Shown piece by piece: positions 33,018-41,663 of a DNA stretch of 64,000 nucleotides (the first letter of the stretch is position 1; every line of letters starts with the position of its first letter). The position numbers were made by a program, and so were the translations under genes. This DNA is from CAWCBG01 sp963793845 (GTDB lineage: Bacteria > Acidobacteriota > Terriglobia > Terriglobales > Acidobacteriaceae). The notes below the pieces were generated by a model that was given only the letters and a program-made list of their open reading frames with translations, was not told where the DNA came from and made no database searches. The stretch lies in the NCBI GenBank assembly GCA_963793845.1, contig CAWCBG010000014.1, positions 1,116,001 to 1,180,000 on the forward strand, in the 5' to 3' direction.

Positions 33018-34207
33018 CAGGCCTCGGCGGAACGCGGTTGCGGACGGTAAGCCGTAGTCTCGCTGGCCGGCGCTGCGATGCGCTGCTCCACCAGCAACAT
33101 GAGTGCAGTCGCGGCCGCCATGATCCAAAGGCCGAGCCGCAAGCTGTAGCCGTGCGACGACAACACGCCGACCAGCGAAGGAAGCGTCGCTCCTCCGAGA
33201 CCAGCGCTGGCAAAGATGATGCCTGCGATGCCTTTCGCGCGGCCGGTCGCGCGCGGAGAGAAGGCTGCAACGACGGTTGGAAACACAGCCGCGAGACCCG
33301 CGCCGGAGAGAGCCAATCCAGCCAGCAAGGCGACGCGGGACGAACTCGCGGCGATCAGCACGATGCCGAGGAAAGCGGTCGCGAGGCTGCACGAGATCAC
33401 GGCTCGATACGTAGCTCTGCGCCACAGAAAGGAGGCTGCGAGACGGCCCAGCAGCAACGCTCCCCAATAAAACGCCAACGCTAGCGCGATGGACGTTTCG
33501 CCGAGCCGATGCTGACGCAGGCCGAGCAGCGGAGTCCATCCCGGAATGCCGTTCTCGACGCCGACGTAGAGGAAGAGCAGAAGTCCGGTGAGAATCCAGA
33601 TCGCTGCCGGAGTGGAAGCGCTATCAGCGGCGGCTTCGGGCAATTCGACAGGAGCGCTCTCCTGCGCAGGACACAACAGCACCAGCGTCGCAGAAATCGC
33701 TACGACCGCGGCAAAGCCGATGAGTACCAGAGCCAGGCTCAACCTATAGCGTTGCAACAGATAGACCAGCAGCAGCGGCGAAGCGACGGCGCCGAGCGTC
33801 CAGAAGAAGTTGAGCAGGTTGAGCGCGGCGCTGCGGCCGCGAGGCGAGATGTTGGCGACCAGCAGGTTGGTTGCGGGAAGAGCCAGTCCGAGACCGAAGC
33901 CGTAGAACGCCACGAACGTGGGCGGCAATGGCCACGCCACCGACGCGAGTCCCGCCACGCCGAGCGCGATAACAAACAGTCCGGTGATTACCGTATTCTT
34001 GTTGCCTATGCGGCGGGCCAGTTCGCCGTAAGTGATGGAGCCGAGGAACGAGGCCACAAATTGTGCGGCAAACAGGCTTCCCGCCTGTGCGTCGGTGATC
34101 GACCAGTGCAGGATGACGAACGGCAACAGCACACCCATCATCGTGGTCGCAATGCCGGTGAGGAAGAACTCGAAATGGAGTACGGCGAGAAAAACCCGTG
34201 ACTGCAT
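33017..34207 (-). CDS. Major facilitator superfamily transporter
   Basis: A 396-residue inner-membrane transporter with about twelve hydrophobic segments in two halves. The loop 2-3 motif reads GSITYGELARRIGNKN, a version of the MFS G-x-x-x-D/E-R-x-G-R/N motif, and a central loop of about 30 residues (AQESAPVELPEAAADS) separates the halves. The overall look (short loops, GLGLALPATNLLVANISP) resembles FucP/sugar-type or YfkF-like MFS carriers; the substrate is not predictable. It is the first gene of a two-gene unit with the exported VOC protein, which may process the transported compound or protect the cell from it. Confidence 0.88.
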   Translation of the reverse strand: MQSRVFLAVLHFEFFLTGIATTMMGVLLPFVILHWSITDAQAGSLFAAQFVASFLGSITYGELARRIGNKNTVITGLFVIALGVAGLASVAWPLPPTFVAFYGFGLGLALPATNLLVANISPRGRSAALNLLNFFWTLGAVASPLLLVYLLQRYRLSLALVLIGFAAVVAISATLVLLCPAQESAPVELPEAAADSASTPAAIWILTGLLLFLYVGVENGIPGWTPLLGLRQHRLGETSIALALAFYWGALLLGRLAASFLWRRATYRAVISCSLATAFLGIVLIAASSSRVALLAGLALSGAGLAAVFPTVVAAFSPRATGRAKGIAGIIFASAGLGGATLPSLVGVLSSHGYSLRLGLWIMAAATALMLLVEQRIAAPASETTAYRPQPRSAEA

Positions 34208-34332
34208 TGCAGAGATTATTCACGCAGGGAGAGGAAATGGAAAGGGGAAAGCACTAGTGTTGGACCAATTGTCTTGGCGTCGAGTCTTTCCGCAGACAAG
34301 GACCGCGCCGACGCGCGAGCACAGGTGGAAAT

Positions 34333-34683
34333 CTATCTTTTGCGACCGTGCGTCACGACGGCCGATCGTTTATCGGTGGCCTTTATGGGCACGACCTTCT
34401 TCTTTGCGCGGAGGACCCGCGCCTCGGGAACGACCGCAACTTCCTCGACCTCAAACAGCGTCGCGGGTTTCTGGAAGAGCTCGGCAATGTATTGATTTTT
34501 GCACTCCAGCGAGCAGAAATGCACCGCAAAGGGCTGCACAGCGCGATCGCGCCGCCAGACCGGATCGACGACGACCTCGCGTCGCGCGGCTTGTGTGCCG
34601 ACATTCTCGGCGGCCATGCCATTGATCCAGACTTCGTCCGGTTGCTTTACGTTGCCGCAGTAATCACAGACAAATTGCAACAT
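34333..34683 (-). CDS. Small protein with treble-clef-like zinc site
   Basis: About 116 residues. The N-terminus FVCDYCGNVKQPDEVWINGMAAEN and the later HFCSLECKNQYIAELF provide two Cys pairs (CxxC and CxxxC), a likely zinc site of the kind used to hold small RNA- or protein-binding folds. The tail is rich in basic residues (RAKKKVVPIKATDKRSAVV). I do not recognise a named family. The ATG at 34681-34683 is chosen over 34776 because the zinc domain starts right after it. It lies downstream of gmhB on the same strand, with a 44-bp gap. Confidence 0.65.
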   Translation of the reverse strand: MLQFVCDYCGNVKQPDEVWINGMAAENVGTQAARREVVVDPVWRRDRAVQPFAVHFCSLECKNQYIAELFQKPATLFEVEEVAVVPEARVLRAKKKVVPIKATDKRSAVVTHGRKR

Positions 34684-34727
34684 GAAAGGTTGGATTGCAT
34701 GAGGAAGGGAAACGTTGTTCGCAACCG

Positions 34728-35327
34728 TCACGGATTTGCAGACTTCTGCGTGGGGCAAAGATGCCGGTCTACGCACTCCAGCAGCGACGCAGACGTAGCG
34801 GTGGCCAGCGCTGCGGCGCGATCCGCTCCGGCCTTCTGGCGCTCCGGATCGCCCTGGATAAAGATGGTTCTCATTCCAAGACGCTCGCCGGCCTCAATGT
34901 CGCTCAGCGAGTCTCCGACCATGACGCTGTTCGCCGGGCTGGAACCGGGACGGTCTCTGAACGCCTGCTCGAACATTCCGGTCGCCGGCTTACGGCAGTT
35001 GCACTGGTTCTTGTCATGCGGGCAGAAGTAGATCGCGTCCAGCCGCGCACCGTGCTGTGCCAGGTGAGCGCAAAGTTTGTCGTGAACGTCGCGCACATCT
35101 GCTTCGCCGCAGAGTCCAAGGGCCACGCAGCGCTGGTTGGTGACCAGGATGACCTTGTGGCCGGAGCGGTTGAGGCGAGCGATGGCCTCCTCGACGCCCG
35201 GAAGCAATTCAAATTGCTCCCAGCGAGTAACGTACTGGCCTTCCGGAGGCTTCCGATCCAGGACGCCTTCCCGATCTAGGAATACAAAGTCGATTTTGTC
35301 GAACCTAATGCCTTGACTTTCAGCCAT
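34728..35327 (-). CDS. gmhB: D-glycero-D-manno-heptose-1,7-bisphosphate 7-phosphatase-like HAD hydrolase
   Basis: About 199 residues. A histidinol-phosphatase-like HAD protein that would dephosphorylate heptose-1,7-bisphosphate during ADP-heptose synthesis. Seen are FVFLDREGVLDRKP, KVILVTNQRCVALG, the zinc-binding loop YFCPHDKNQCNCRKP and ANSVMVGDSLSDIEAGERLGM. In the first motif the usual D-x-D-G is D-R-E-G: the second Asp, which acts as general acid/base, is Glu. Its position beside gmhA and hldE supports the assignment. The start could also be a GTG at 35354. It is divergent from gmhA. Confidence 0.85.
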   Translation of the reverse strand: MAESQGIRFDKIDFVFLDREGVLDRKPPEGQYVTRWEQFELLPGVEEAIARLNRSGHKVILVTNQRCVALGLCGEADVRDVHDKLCAHLAQHGARLDAIYFCPHDKNQCNCRKPATGMFEQAFRDRPGSSPANSVMVGDSLSDIEAGERLGMRTIFIQGDPERQKAGADRAAALATATSASLLECVDRHLCPTQKSANP

Positions 35328-35407
35328 CGCCGTTATAATCGCATACAGGAACACCTCCCACGTTCATGGACGACCCTCTGTGTGCATTTTTGTCTCTTGA
35401 GGGTCGG

Positions 35408-36025
35408 ATGCTATCCAGCGGAAACCTGTCCAATCTCTTTCACGACACAATTCATGAACACCTGGCGGTGATTCGCCAACTGGAAAGCCAGCATGCAAGT
35501 CTGGCGCTAGTCGCCGATGCCATGAGCCGCGCCATTCAGGCAGGCCGAACCATCTTCTGGTGCGGCAACGGCGGCAGCGCGGCGGATTCGCAACATCTGG
35601 CAGCCGAGCTGGTCGGCCGTTTCCGCCAGGAACGCCGTGCCATCGCTACGGTCGCCCTCTGTGCAGATAGCTCGGTCGTGACCGCCGTCGCCAACGACTA
35701 TGGCTACGATGAAGTATTCAGCCGTCAACTCGAAGGCCTGTGCTCGCCGGGTGATGTCGTGATCGGCCTCTCCACCTCGGGAAACAGCGTCAACGTGTGT
35801 TTCGCGTTGCAGACGGCACACGATCTGGGCGCATTTACGGTGGCGATGACGGGCGATCCTGGCGGAAGACTTTCGTCCGCCGCTGATGTCTGGTTGCACG
35901 CCAGCTCGCGCGATACGGCGCGCATTCAAGAGGCGCACATGCTGTGTGGCCACGTCTTGTGTGAGTGGGTAGAGATGGCGGTTTGCGGCGTCCCAGACCT
36001 GGCGGCAGCAGGAGGGGCGCGGTGA
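35408..36025 (+). CDS. gmhA: Sedoheptulose-7-phosphate isomerase (phosphoheptose isomerase)
   Basis: It isomerises sedoheptulose-7-phosphate to D-glycero-D-manno-heptose-7-phosphate, the first step to LPS inner-core heptose. SIS-domain wording is clear: TIFWCGNGGSAADSQHLAAELVGRF, GDVVIGLSTSGNSVNV, FTVAMTGDPGG, and the C-terminal IQEAHMLCGHVLCEWVE. Length is about 205 residues, slightly longer than E. coli GmhA. The ATG at 35408 has GAGGG seven bases upstream; the ATG at 35366 is a longer alternative. Its stop overlaps the GTG start of hldE (GTGA), so the heptose genes are coupled. Confidence 0.92.
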   Translation: MLSSGNLSNLFHDTIHEHLAVIRQLESQHASLALVADAMSRAIQAGRTIFWCGNGGSAADSQHLAAELVGRFRQERRAIATVALCADSSVVTAVANDYGYDEVFSRQLEGLCSPGDVVIGLSTSGNSVNVCFALQTAHDLGAFTVAMTGDPGGRLSSAADVWLHASSRDTARIQEAHMLCGHVLCEWVEMAVCGVPDLAAAGGAR

Positions 36026-37497
36026 TCGAGAATCTGCACGAAGTAATTCCCCTGATCGAGGCCGACTGGCGCAAGATTCACGCGCTGGTGGTGGGCGATG
36101 TAATGCTGGATAAGTACGTTTGGGGCGAGGTGCAGCGGATCTCGCCTGAAGCGCCCGTCCCGGTCGTGCGCACCAACTGGCAGGACGAGCAACCGGGCGG
36201 CGCGGCCAATGTGGCCATGAACCTGGCGCACCTCGGCGCGCGCGTCACTGTGGCCGGCTATACCGGAGGAGACAAGGACCGTGAGCATCTGGAGACGCTG
36301 CTCATCGAGGCGGGCGTCGAGCCGGTATTGACCGCGGTGGCGGGCGTTCCAACTACCTCGAAGCTGCGCATCATGGGCGGAAACCAGCAGATGCTGCGGC
36401 TCGACAACGAAGCCTCACCAGCTGCCTGGGAGCCGGGCCGTGAAGAACTGCTGGTACATGTCCTAACCATCCTGCCCGATATGCATGTGGTGGTGCTCTC
36501 GGACTACGCCAAGGGAGTGCTGACCGATCCGGTGTGCCGCACCATTATCGAAGAGGCGCGCCTGCTCGACATTCCCGTCATCGTGGATCCGAAGAATCGC
36601 AATTTCACCCGCTATCGCGGAGCTACCACCATTTGTCCCAATCGCAAGGAGCTGTCACTAGCGACGGGCGAATCTGCGGATGATCTGGACTCTCTGCTGG
36701 AGGCTGGCCAGTCCTTGCTGCCCTGGCTCGGCATGAAGTACATGGCAGTGACCCTCAGCGAGCGAGGCATCGCAGTGCTCCACGAGCGGTCGTGCTGCGT
36801 TCTGCCGGCGGTGGTTCGGCAGGTCTTCGACGTTTCCGGAGCCGGCGATACCGCAATCGCGGTAATCGCGCTGGCGCTGGCTTCGAAGCTGAACATCGAG
36901 ACCGCAGCGCAGGTGGCCAACCTTGCCGCCGGAATCGTGGTGGGCAAAGCGGGAACCGTGCCCATCTATCGTCACGAACTGCTGGCGGCCCTCACCCAGG
37001 ATGTGGCCATCCAGAAGGAAGAGAAGGTTCTGCCCCAGGAGCGGCTGTTGTGGCGGGTGGCAGCGTGGCGCGCCGCCGGGCAGCAGGTGGTGTTCACCAA
37101 CGGTTGCTTCGATCTGCTGCATGTCGGGCACATTACTTTGCTGGAACGGGCTCGAAAGCAGGGAGACCGCCTCATCGTGGCCATCAATAGCGACGATTCG
37201 GTACGCCGACTGAAGGGCGCGGCGCGGCCTATCGTGGGCGCAAATGAGCGTGCTCATATCCTGGCAGCGATGGGCGTGGTCGACGCGGTGGTGATCTTCG
37301 AAGCCGATACGCCGTTAGAGCTGATCGAGGCCGTGCGTCCTGAAGTCCTGGTCAAGGGCGGAGACTATGCCGAGAAGGATGTTATAGGCGCGCATGAGGT
37401 TCGCAGCTGGGGCGGACGAGTGGCGTTGATTCCCGTCGTCGAAGGAACGAGCACCACGGCGCTGATCGAGAGGGCGATGTCATGCGCCAGCGACTAA
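36022..37497 (+). CDS. hldE: Bifunctional heptose-7-phosphate kinase / heptose-1-phosphate adenylyltransferase
   Basis: A 491-residue two-domain enzyme making ADP-D-glycero-beta-D-manno-heptose. The N-terminal ribokinase-fold kinase shows VVGDVMLDKYVWGEVQRISPEAP, QPGGAANVAMNLAHLGA and the DTxxG-like VSGAGDTAIAVIALAL. The C-terminal cytidylyltransferase-like domain shows VFTNGCFDLLHVGHITLLE, RLKGAARPIVGANERA and the end region ALIPVVEGTSTTALIERA. The GTG at 36022 overlaps the gmhA stop. A longer in-frame start inside gmhA is not used. The final step of the pathway (epimerase HldD) is not in the window. Confidence 0.95.
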   Translation: MIENLHEVIPLIEADWRKIHALVVGDVMLDKYVWGEVQRISPEAPVPVVRTNWQDEQPGGAANVAMNLAHLGARVTVAGYTGGDKDREHLETLLIEAGVEPVLTAVAGVPTTSKLRIMGGNQQMLRLDNEASPAAWEPGREELLVHVLTILPDMHVVVLSDYAKGVLTDPVCRTIIEEARLLDIPVIVDPKNRNFTRYRGATTICPNRKELSLATGESADDLDSLLEAGQSLLPWLGMKYMAVTLSERGIAVLHERSCCVLPAVVRQVFDVSGAGDTAIAVIALALASKLNIETAAQVANLAAGIVVGKAGTVPIYRHELLAALTQDVAIQKEEKVLPQERLLWRVAAWRAAGQQVVFTNGCFDLLHVGHITLLERARKQGDRLIVAINSDDSVRRLKGAARPIVGANERAHILAAMGVVDAVVIFEADTPLELIEAVRPEVLVKGGDYAEKDVIGAHEVRSWGGRVALIPVVEGTSTTALIERAMSCASD

Positions 37498-37539
37498 CCA
37501 GCCAGTGGACCCAGCCATCTACGACGGGCGGCAAGCGGG

Positions 37540-38839
37540 ATGACGAGCTTGCCCATGTTGTTATTTCTGCGACTGCCGACGCTGCTGGCCAAATGGTGGC
37601 GGCGAAGCCTGGGACAGGATCGAGAGGCCAAGACCGGCTCACGGCGCAACCTGTCTTTCATCGTTTTCCGGCTGGACGCACTGGGCGACGCTGTGATGAC
37701 AACCCCGATCTTTCGCGAGCTGAAACGGTCCTTCCCCGGCTCACGATGCACGGTCGTCGTGCCCGAAGCCTGTCGTTCGCTGTTCGTCACCAACCCTCAT
37801 GTCGACGAGATTCTTACCGTCCCTGTTAGTTGCGCCGCGCTGTTTTCCGGAAAGGCCACGCCGGCTGCTGGCGGCGTTTCTTGTGTACTGGAGATTTCTG
37901 AAGACCAGGCAATACGACGTTGCCATTTCGCCTCGCTGGGATACGGACGAGCACTTGGCAACTTTTCTGTGTCTGGTGGCCAATGCTGCGATCCGTGCCG
38001 GTTATACGGAGAGGACGTCCGCAGCGAAGAGCAGACTGAATCGCGGATTCGATGGAGCTTTCGATCTCTGTCTGCCGGCCGGCCTCCAGCAGCATGAAGT
38101 GCTCCGCAACTTGGCGGTCGTCGATGCGCTGGGGGGAAGTGTCGAGGATACATGTCTCGACATCCGGTTGACATCTCGCGATCGCCGGCGCGCCGAGCAT
38201 GGCTTGCGAAAGGCAAGCCCATCTGCAACGCTGGTTGCGCTGGGCATTGGAGCGCAATCCGCCGGCCGTCGCTGGCCGCTGCAATGCTTCGCGGAGACGA
38301 TTGCCGGCTTGGAGCAATTCGTTCAGGTCCAGCCGGTAATCGTGTGTTCACCGGCTGAACGCGTCCTGGCGTCCCATCTTGCAAGGTTGATGAGCACGCC
38401 TCCCATTGTCCTGATTCAGCCCCAGTTGCGTGATGTGTGCGCGGTGTTGGAGCGCTGCAATCTGTTTATCGGCAACGACAGCGGTCCCGCGCATCTGGCT
38501 GCCGCTATGGATTGTCCTGTGCTCGTGGTTTCCCGGCACCCGAGTACGGGCGATCCGGATCACCCCAACAGTCCGGCACGGTTTGCGCCTCACTGCAGGA
38601 CGCGGCGAGTCCTGCAACCCAAGCGAGCGGTTGATCCGTGTACGTCGGGCTGTAATGCCCTTGAGCCGCATTGCATCACCTCGGTTTCAGTGGCCGACGT
38701 GGTCGCAGCAGCGCTTGAGCTTCTGGGCTCGGCCCTCGGCGCGACGGCCAGACCGGTCGCAGTCCCAAATACGACCGAGTTATTTCTCAGCGACCTCCAA
38801 GCCCGCGAACATGCGATGTTTTGCGAAGGCAGGGCATGA
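37540..38839 (+). pseudogene. GT9-family (LPS heptosyltransferase-like) glycosyltransferase, interrupted by one +1 frameshift
   Basis: Two frames join into one ~432-residue protein that would transfer heptose or a related sugar to LPS core. The first frame gives LSFIVFRLDALGDAVMTTPIFRELKRSFP and NPHVDEILTVPVSCAALFSGK. The second gives RRLLAAFLVYWRFLKTRQYDVAISPRWDTD, VALGIGAQSAGRRWPLQCF, and CNLFIGNDSGPAHLAAAMDCPVLV, the GT9 donor-binding signature. The frame must move +1 in roughly 37800-37870; skipping one A near 37859 gives a smooth join. The gene follows hldE and overlaps the flippase start (ATGA), as expected for LPS assembly. Confidence 0.85.
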
Positions 38840-40221
38840 TGAGCGCCTCGGAGCGGGCAGCGCCACGCACGATTCGCATGTTAACCGGAGCGGGTTCCGG
38901 AGCCGTCGTTCGGGTATTGAGCTCGGCGGTAACGCTGGTCTCGCTGCCGCTGGCAGTGCGCTACTTAGGTGCTGAGCGCTACGGGGTTTGGGCGACCATC
39001 GCCAGCACCGTGGTTTGGGTTAACCTGCTGGATCTCGGTATCGCGAACAGCCTGACCAATCACATCTCGAGCGCCTACGCACTGGGAGACGAGCGGCGCG
39101 CGGCGTCGTCGTTTACCAACGCCTTGCTCATGACCGCTGGCACTTCGCTGCTGGTCAGCGGTGCCTGCGTCGCCGTCTGGCGGCTGATCAATTGGAGCGC
39201 ACTCTTCAACGTGAGCCGGGCAGTCCCTCCTGCGGAGGTGGCTAGGACCGTGGCAATCGCGCTCGCTCTGATGCTGGTGTCGCTCTCGGCCAACCTCGGA
39301 AGCAAGTTATTAGCGGGTTATCAGGAACTCTGGGTGAATAACCTCGGGGTGGCTCTGGGATCGTTGGTCGGTTTGGCTGGTCTCTCCGCCGGTATCGGGC
39401 TGCACGTCTCGATGCCGTTGCTGTTCTTCATGTCGATAGGAAGCAGCACCTTCGTCAGCCTCTCGGGTTTGCTGATGGTCACCACCTGGTACAAGCCCTG
39501 GCTTCTGCCCCGGCCATCGCTGATGGACGGCGCGGTAGCGAAGGACCTGCTCGGCTCGGGGGGCTCGTTCTTTCTGATTCAACTGGCGGCGGTCGTGGTC
39601 TTCAGCTCCGATAACCTGGTAGTCAGCCACTACTGCGGAGCCGCCGACGTCACGCCCTATAGCGTCACCTGGCGATTCGTGGGCTTGGCTGCCATTCTGC
39701 AATCCATGATCTTCCCGGCGCTCTGGCCAGCCTACGCCGAGGCCTATGCGCGGCAGGACTTCAGCTGGATTCGCAGCATGTTTTCCCGGGTGATGAAGGG
39801 TACCCTGGCATTCAATGCCGCGGTGGTGGTCCTGGTTGTGCTGTTCGGCCGGACGGCAATTCGGGGCTGGGCGGGTGCGGCGGCGGTGCCGTCGCTGGCA
39901 TTACTGTGCGCCATGGGAGTGTGGGCGCTGATCAATGGGTTCATGAGCACGGAGTCGTGCCTGCTGGCGGCGCTGAATCGCACGCGCGAGCAGGCCGTCC
40001 TGTCAGTGATTGCAGCTGCGGTGAACCTGGCGCTGTCTATCGGATTGGTGCGGCATATTGGCTCGCTCGGCGTAATCCTGGGCACAATTCTCTCGTACCT
40101 GCTTGTGCTGGTGGTGCCGCAGAGCCTGATCGTAAGGAAAGTGATCCGGGGAACGTTGTCGGAGGCGCCCGCTCCCGAGGAAGATCTACATCAGGTTCCA
40201 GCCCGAACGACAGCCTGGTGA
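38836..40221 (+). CDS. Polysaccharide flippase, Wzx/MATE-like
   Basis: About 461 residues with roughly 12-14 hydrophobic segments. The N-terminus VLSSAVTLVSLPLAVRYLGAERYGVWATIAS is the hallmark of Wzx-type O-antigen/exopolysaccharide exporters of the MOP superfamily. It would flip lipid-linked oligosaccharide across the inner membrane. The ATG at 38836 overlaps the stop of the GT9 gene (ATGA), so it belongs to the heptose/LPS operon gmhA-hldE-GT9-flippase. The C-terminal tail is short and acidic. The substrate glycan cannot be told from the sequence. Confidence 0.87.
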   Translation: MMSASERAAPRTIRMLTGAGSGAVVRVLSSAVTLVSLPLAVRYLGAERYGVWATIASTVVWVNLLDLGIANSLTNHISSAYALGDERRAASSFTNALLMTAGTSLLVSGACVAVWRLINWSALFNVSRAVPPAEVARTVAIALALMLVSLSANLGSKLLAGYQELWVNNLGVALGSLVGLAGLSAGIGLHVSMPLLFFMSIGSSTFVSLSGLLMVTTWYKPWLLPRPSLMDGAVAKDLLGSGGSFFLIQLAAVVVFSSDNLVVSHYCGAADVTPYSVTWRFVGLAAILQSMIFPALWPAYAEAYARQDFSWIRSMFSRVMKGTLAFNAAVVVLVVLFGRTAIRGWAGAAAVPSLALLCAMGVWALINGFMSTESCLLAALNRTREQAVLSVIAAAVNLALSIGLVRHIGSLGVILGTILSYLLVLVVPQSLIVRKVIRGTLSEAPAPEEDLHQVPARTTAW

Positions 40222-40222
40222 C

Positions 40223-40852
40223 TCATCCCGCGAGGAACGGATTGGTCTCGCGCTCTTCGCCAATCGTGGTCAGCGGACCGTGACCGGGCACGACGATAGT
40301 CTCATCGGGGAGCGCCAGCACCGGACCATGCAGCGAGCGCATGATCTTTTCGTACGATCCGCCCGGCAGATCGGTGCGGCCGATCGATCCGGCGAACAGA
40401 GTGTCACCGGCAATCAGCTTTTTCTCCGGTGCGAAGTAGAGGCAGATGCTGCCCTCGGTGTGACCCGGTGTGTGCAGTACGTCGGCGATCAAGCCGCCGG
40501 CCTGCACTTTGTCGCCGGTGGTGAGACTGGCATCGATGTCGACCTTGCCTGGCGATGGCATGCCAATCCAGGTCGCCTGCACGTCCAGCATCTTCAACAG
40601 GGCGGTATCGTTCTGGTTGAGCAGAATCGGAGCGCCCGTGAGTTGCTTCAACTTCATTGCGCCGCCGACGTGATCGATGTGCGCGTGGGTTATCACGATC
40701 TGCTTGACGGTCAGCCCGTGGTTCTGGAGGACAGCCATGACATTGCCGATCTCGTCGCCGGGATCGATGACGATCGCTTCCTTGGTCAGCTCGTCACCCA
40801 CCACCGAGCAGTTGCATTGCAACGGACCTACCGGGAAAATCTCGTGAATCAT
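40223..40852 (-). CDS. MBL-fold metallo-hydrolase (glyoxalase II-like)
   Basis: A 209-residue zinc hydrolase of the YcbL/glyoxalase-II branch. The metal motif THAHIDHVGG is seen near residue 55, followed by HTPGHTEGSICLYF, the GDTLFAGSIGRTDLPGG segment characteristic of this subgroup, and VVPGHGPLTTIGEE. It may hydrolyse S-lactoylglutathione or other thioesters, but the subgroup's substrates vary. The stop lies two bases from the convergent flippase stop. It forms no obvious operon with the MurU-like gene upstream, which begins 64 bp away on the same strand. Confidence 0.88.
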   Translation of the reverse strand: MIHEIFPVGPLQCNCSVVGDELTKEAIVIDPGDEIGNVMAVLQNHGLTVKQIVITHAHIDHVGGAMKLKQLTGAPILLNQNDTALLKMLDVQATWIGMPSPGKVDIDASLTTGDKVQAGGLIADVLHTPGHTEGSICLYFAPEKKLIAGDTLFAGSIGRTDLPGGSYEKIMRSLHGPVLALPDETIVVPGHGPLTTIGEERETNPFLAG

Positions 40853-40916
40853 GACATCACGTTACACGATTCGAGGGGGAGCGATATAGAGGACCAGGCA
40901 CGGCGAAGCGCAACCG

Positions 40917-41663
40917 CTAGGCCGGGAGAATCCCGTCGGCGAAATCCTGGGCGGCTTTTTGCAAATCCTGCACGCGGCCGAGATCGCGCCAATAAGCACC
41001 ATCGGCGCGAAAGGCGAGGATATTCTCTCCCAGCGCGGCCAACCGTAAGTACGCGTCGATGATGGAGAACACGCCGTCCTCGGTTATGGCGTCAAAGATG
41101 CGCGGCGAAATCACGTGGATTCCGGTGAAGGCCAGAGCCTGCAACTTCTGGGAGGGAGGGACCACTTCATCTTCCGCTTGGCCACGGACTCGGCGGCCGC
41201 AGAGCCTGAGCTTCTGGTCAAAGAGAAGATAGCGCGAGGTCTCGCGATCTTGCACTGCCAGGGTAGCGAGCGCATTATGCTCCCTATGAAAGTGCATCAT
41301 GCGCTCGAGGTCGATGGTGCTGATAACGTCGACATTGTGCACCAGGAACGGCTCATCTCTATCGGCAGAGTCCCCAAAAAACGGTGCAGCCTGCTTCAGG
41401 CCGCCACCGGTGTCGAGCAGCGCTTCCTCGCGCGAGATTTCGATGCGCATGCCGAAGTGATCGCGGGCCTGGAGATATTCGACGATCATCTCGGCAAAGT
41501 AGTGGACGTTGATGATTACGTCCCGAACGCCAAACTCGCGTAAGCGTTTGAGCGTGATCTCCAGCAGAGTGCGTCCGCCGATTTCAACCAGCGCCTTAGG
41601 GCGATCGTCGGTGAGCGGCCTCAGGCGAGTGCCCAGGCCGGCTGCCAGGATCATGGCTTTCAT
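40917..41663 (-). CDS. Sugar-1-phosphate nucleotidyltransferase, MurU-like
   Basis: A 248-residue nucleotidyltransferase. The signature AMILAAGLGTRLRPLTDDRPKALVEIGG is followed by LLDTGGGLKQAAPFFGD, FLVHNVDVISTIDL and the closing YWRDLGRVQDLQKA. It resembles N-acetylmuramate-1-phosphate uridylyltransferase (MurU) and mannose-1-phosphate guanylyltransferases. Its 4-base overlap with the upstream kinase fusion, an AmgK-like enzyme, favours the MurU role in recycling cell-wall MurNAc to UDP-MurNAc. Without that context a GDP-sugar role would be equally possible. Confidence 0.8.
   Translation of the reverse strand: MKAMILAAGLGTRLRPLTDDRPKALVEIGGRTLLEITLKRLREFGVRDVIINVHYFAEMIVEYLQARDHFGMRIEISREEALLDTGGGLKQAAPFFGDSADRDEPFLVHNVDVISTIDLERMMHFHREHNALATLAVQDRETSRYLLFDQKLRLCGRRVRGQAEDEVVPPSQKLQALAFTGIHVISPRIFDAITEDGVFSIIDAYLRLAALGENILAFRADGAYWRDLGRVQDLQKAAQDFADGILPA

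Noticed and set aside
33018..33539. N-terminal extension of the VOC protein frame
   Set aside because: It is the shadow of the MFS transporter gene. The signal peptide begins at the ATG at 33015-33017.
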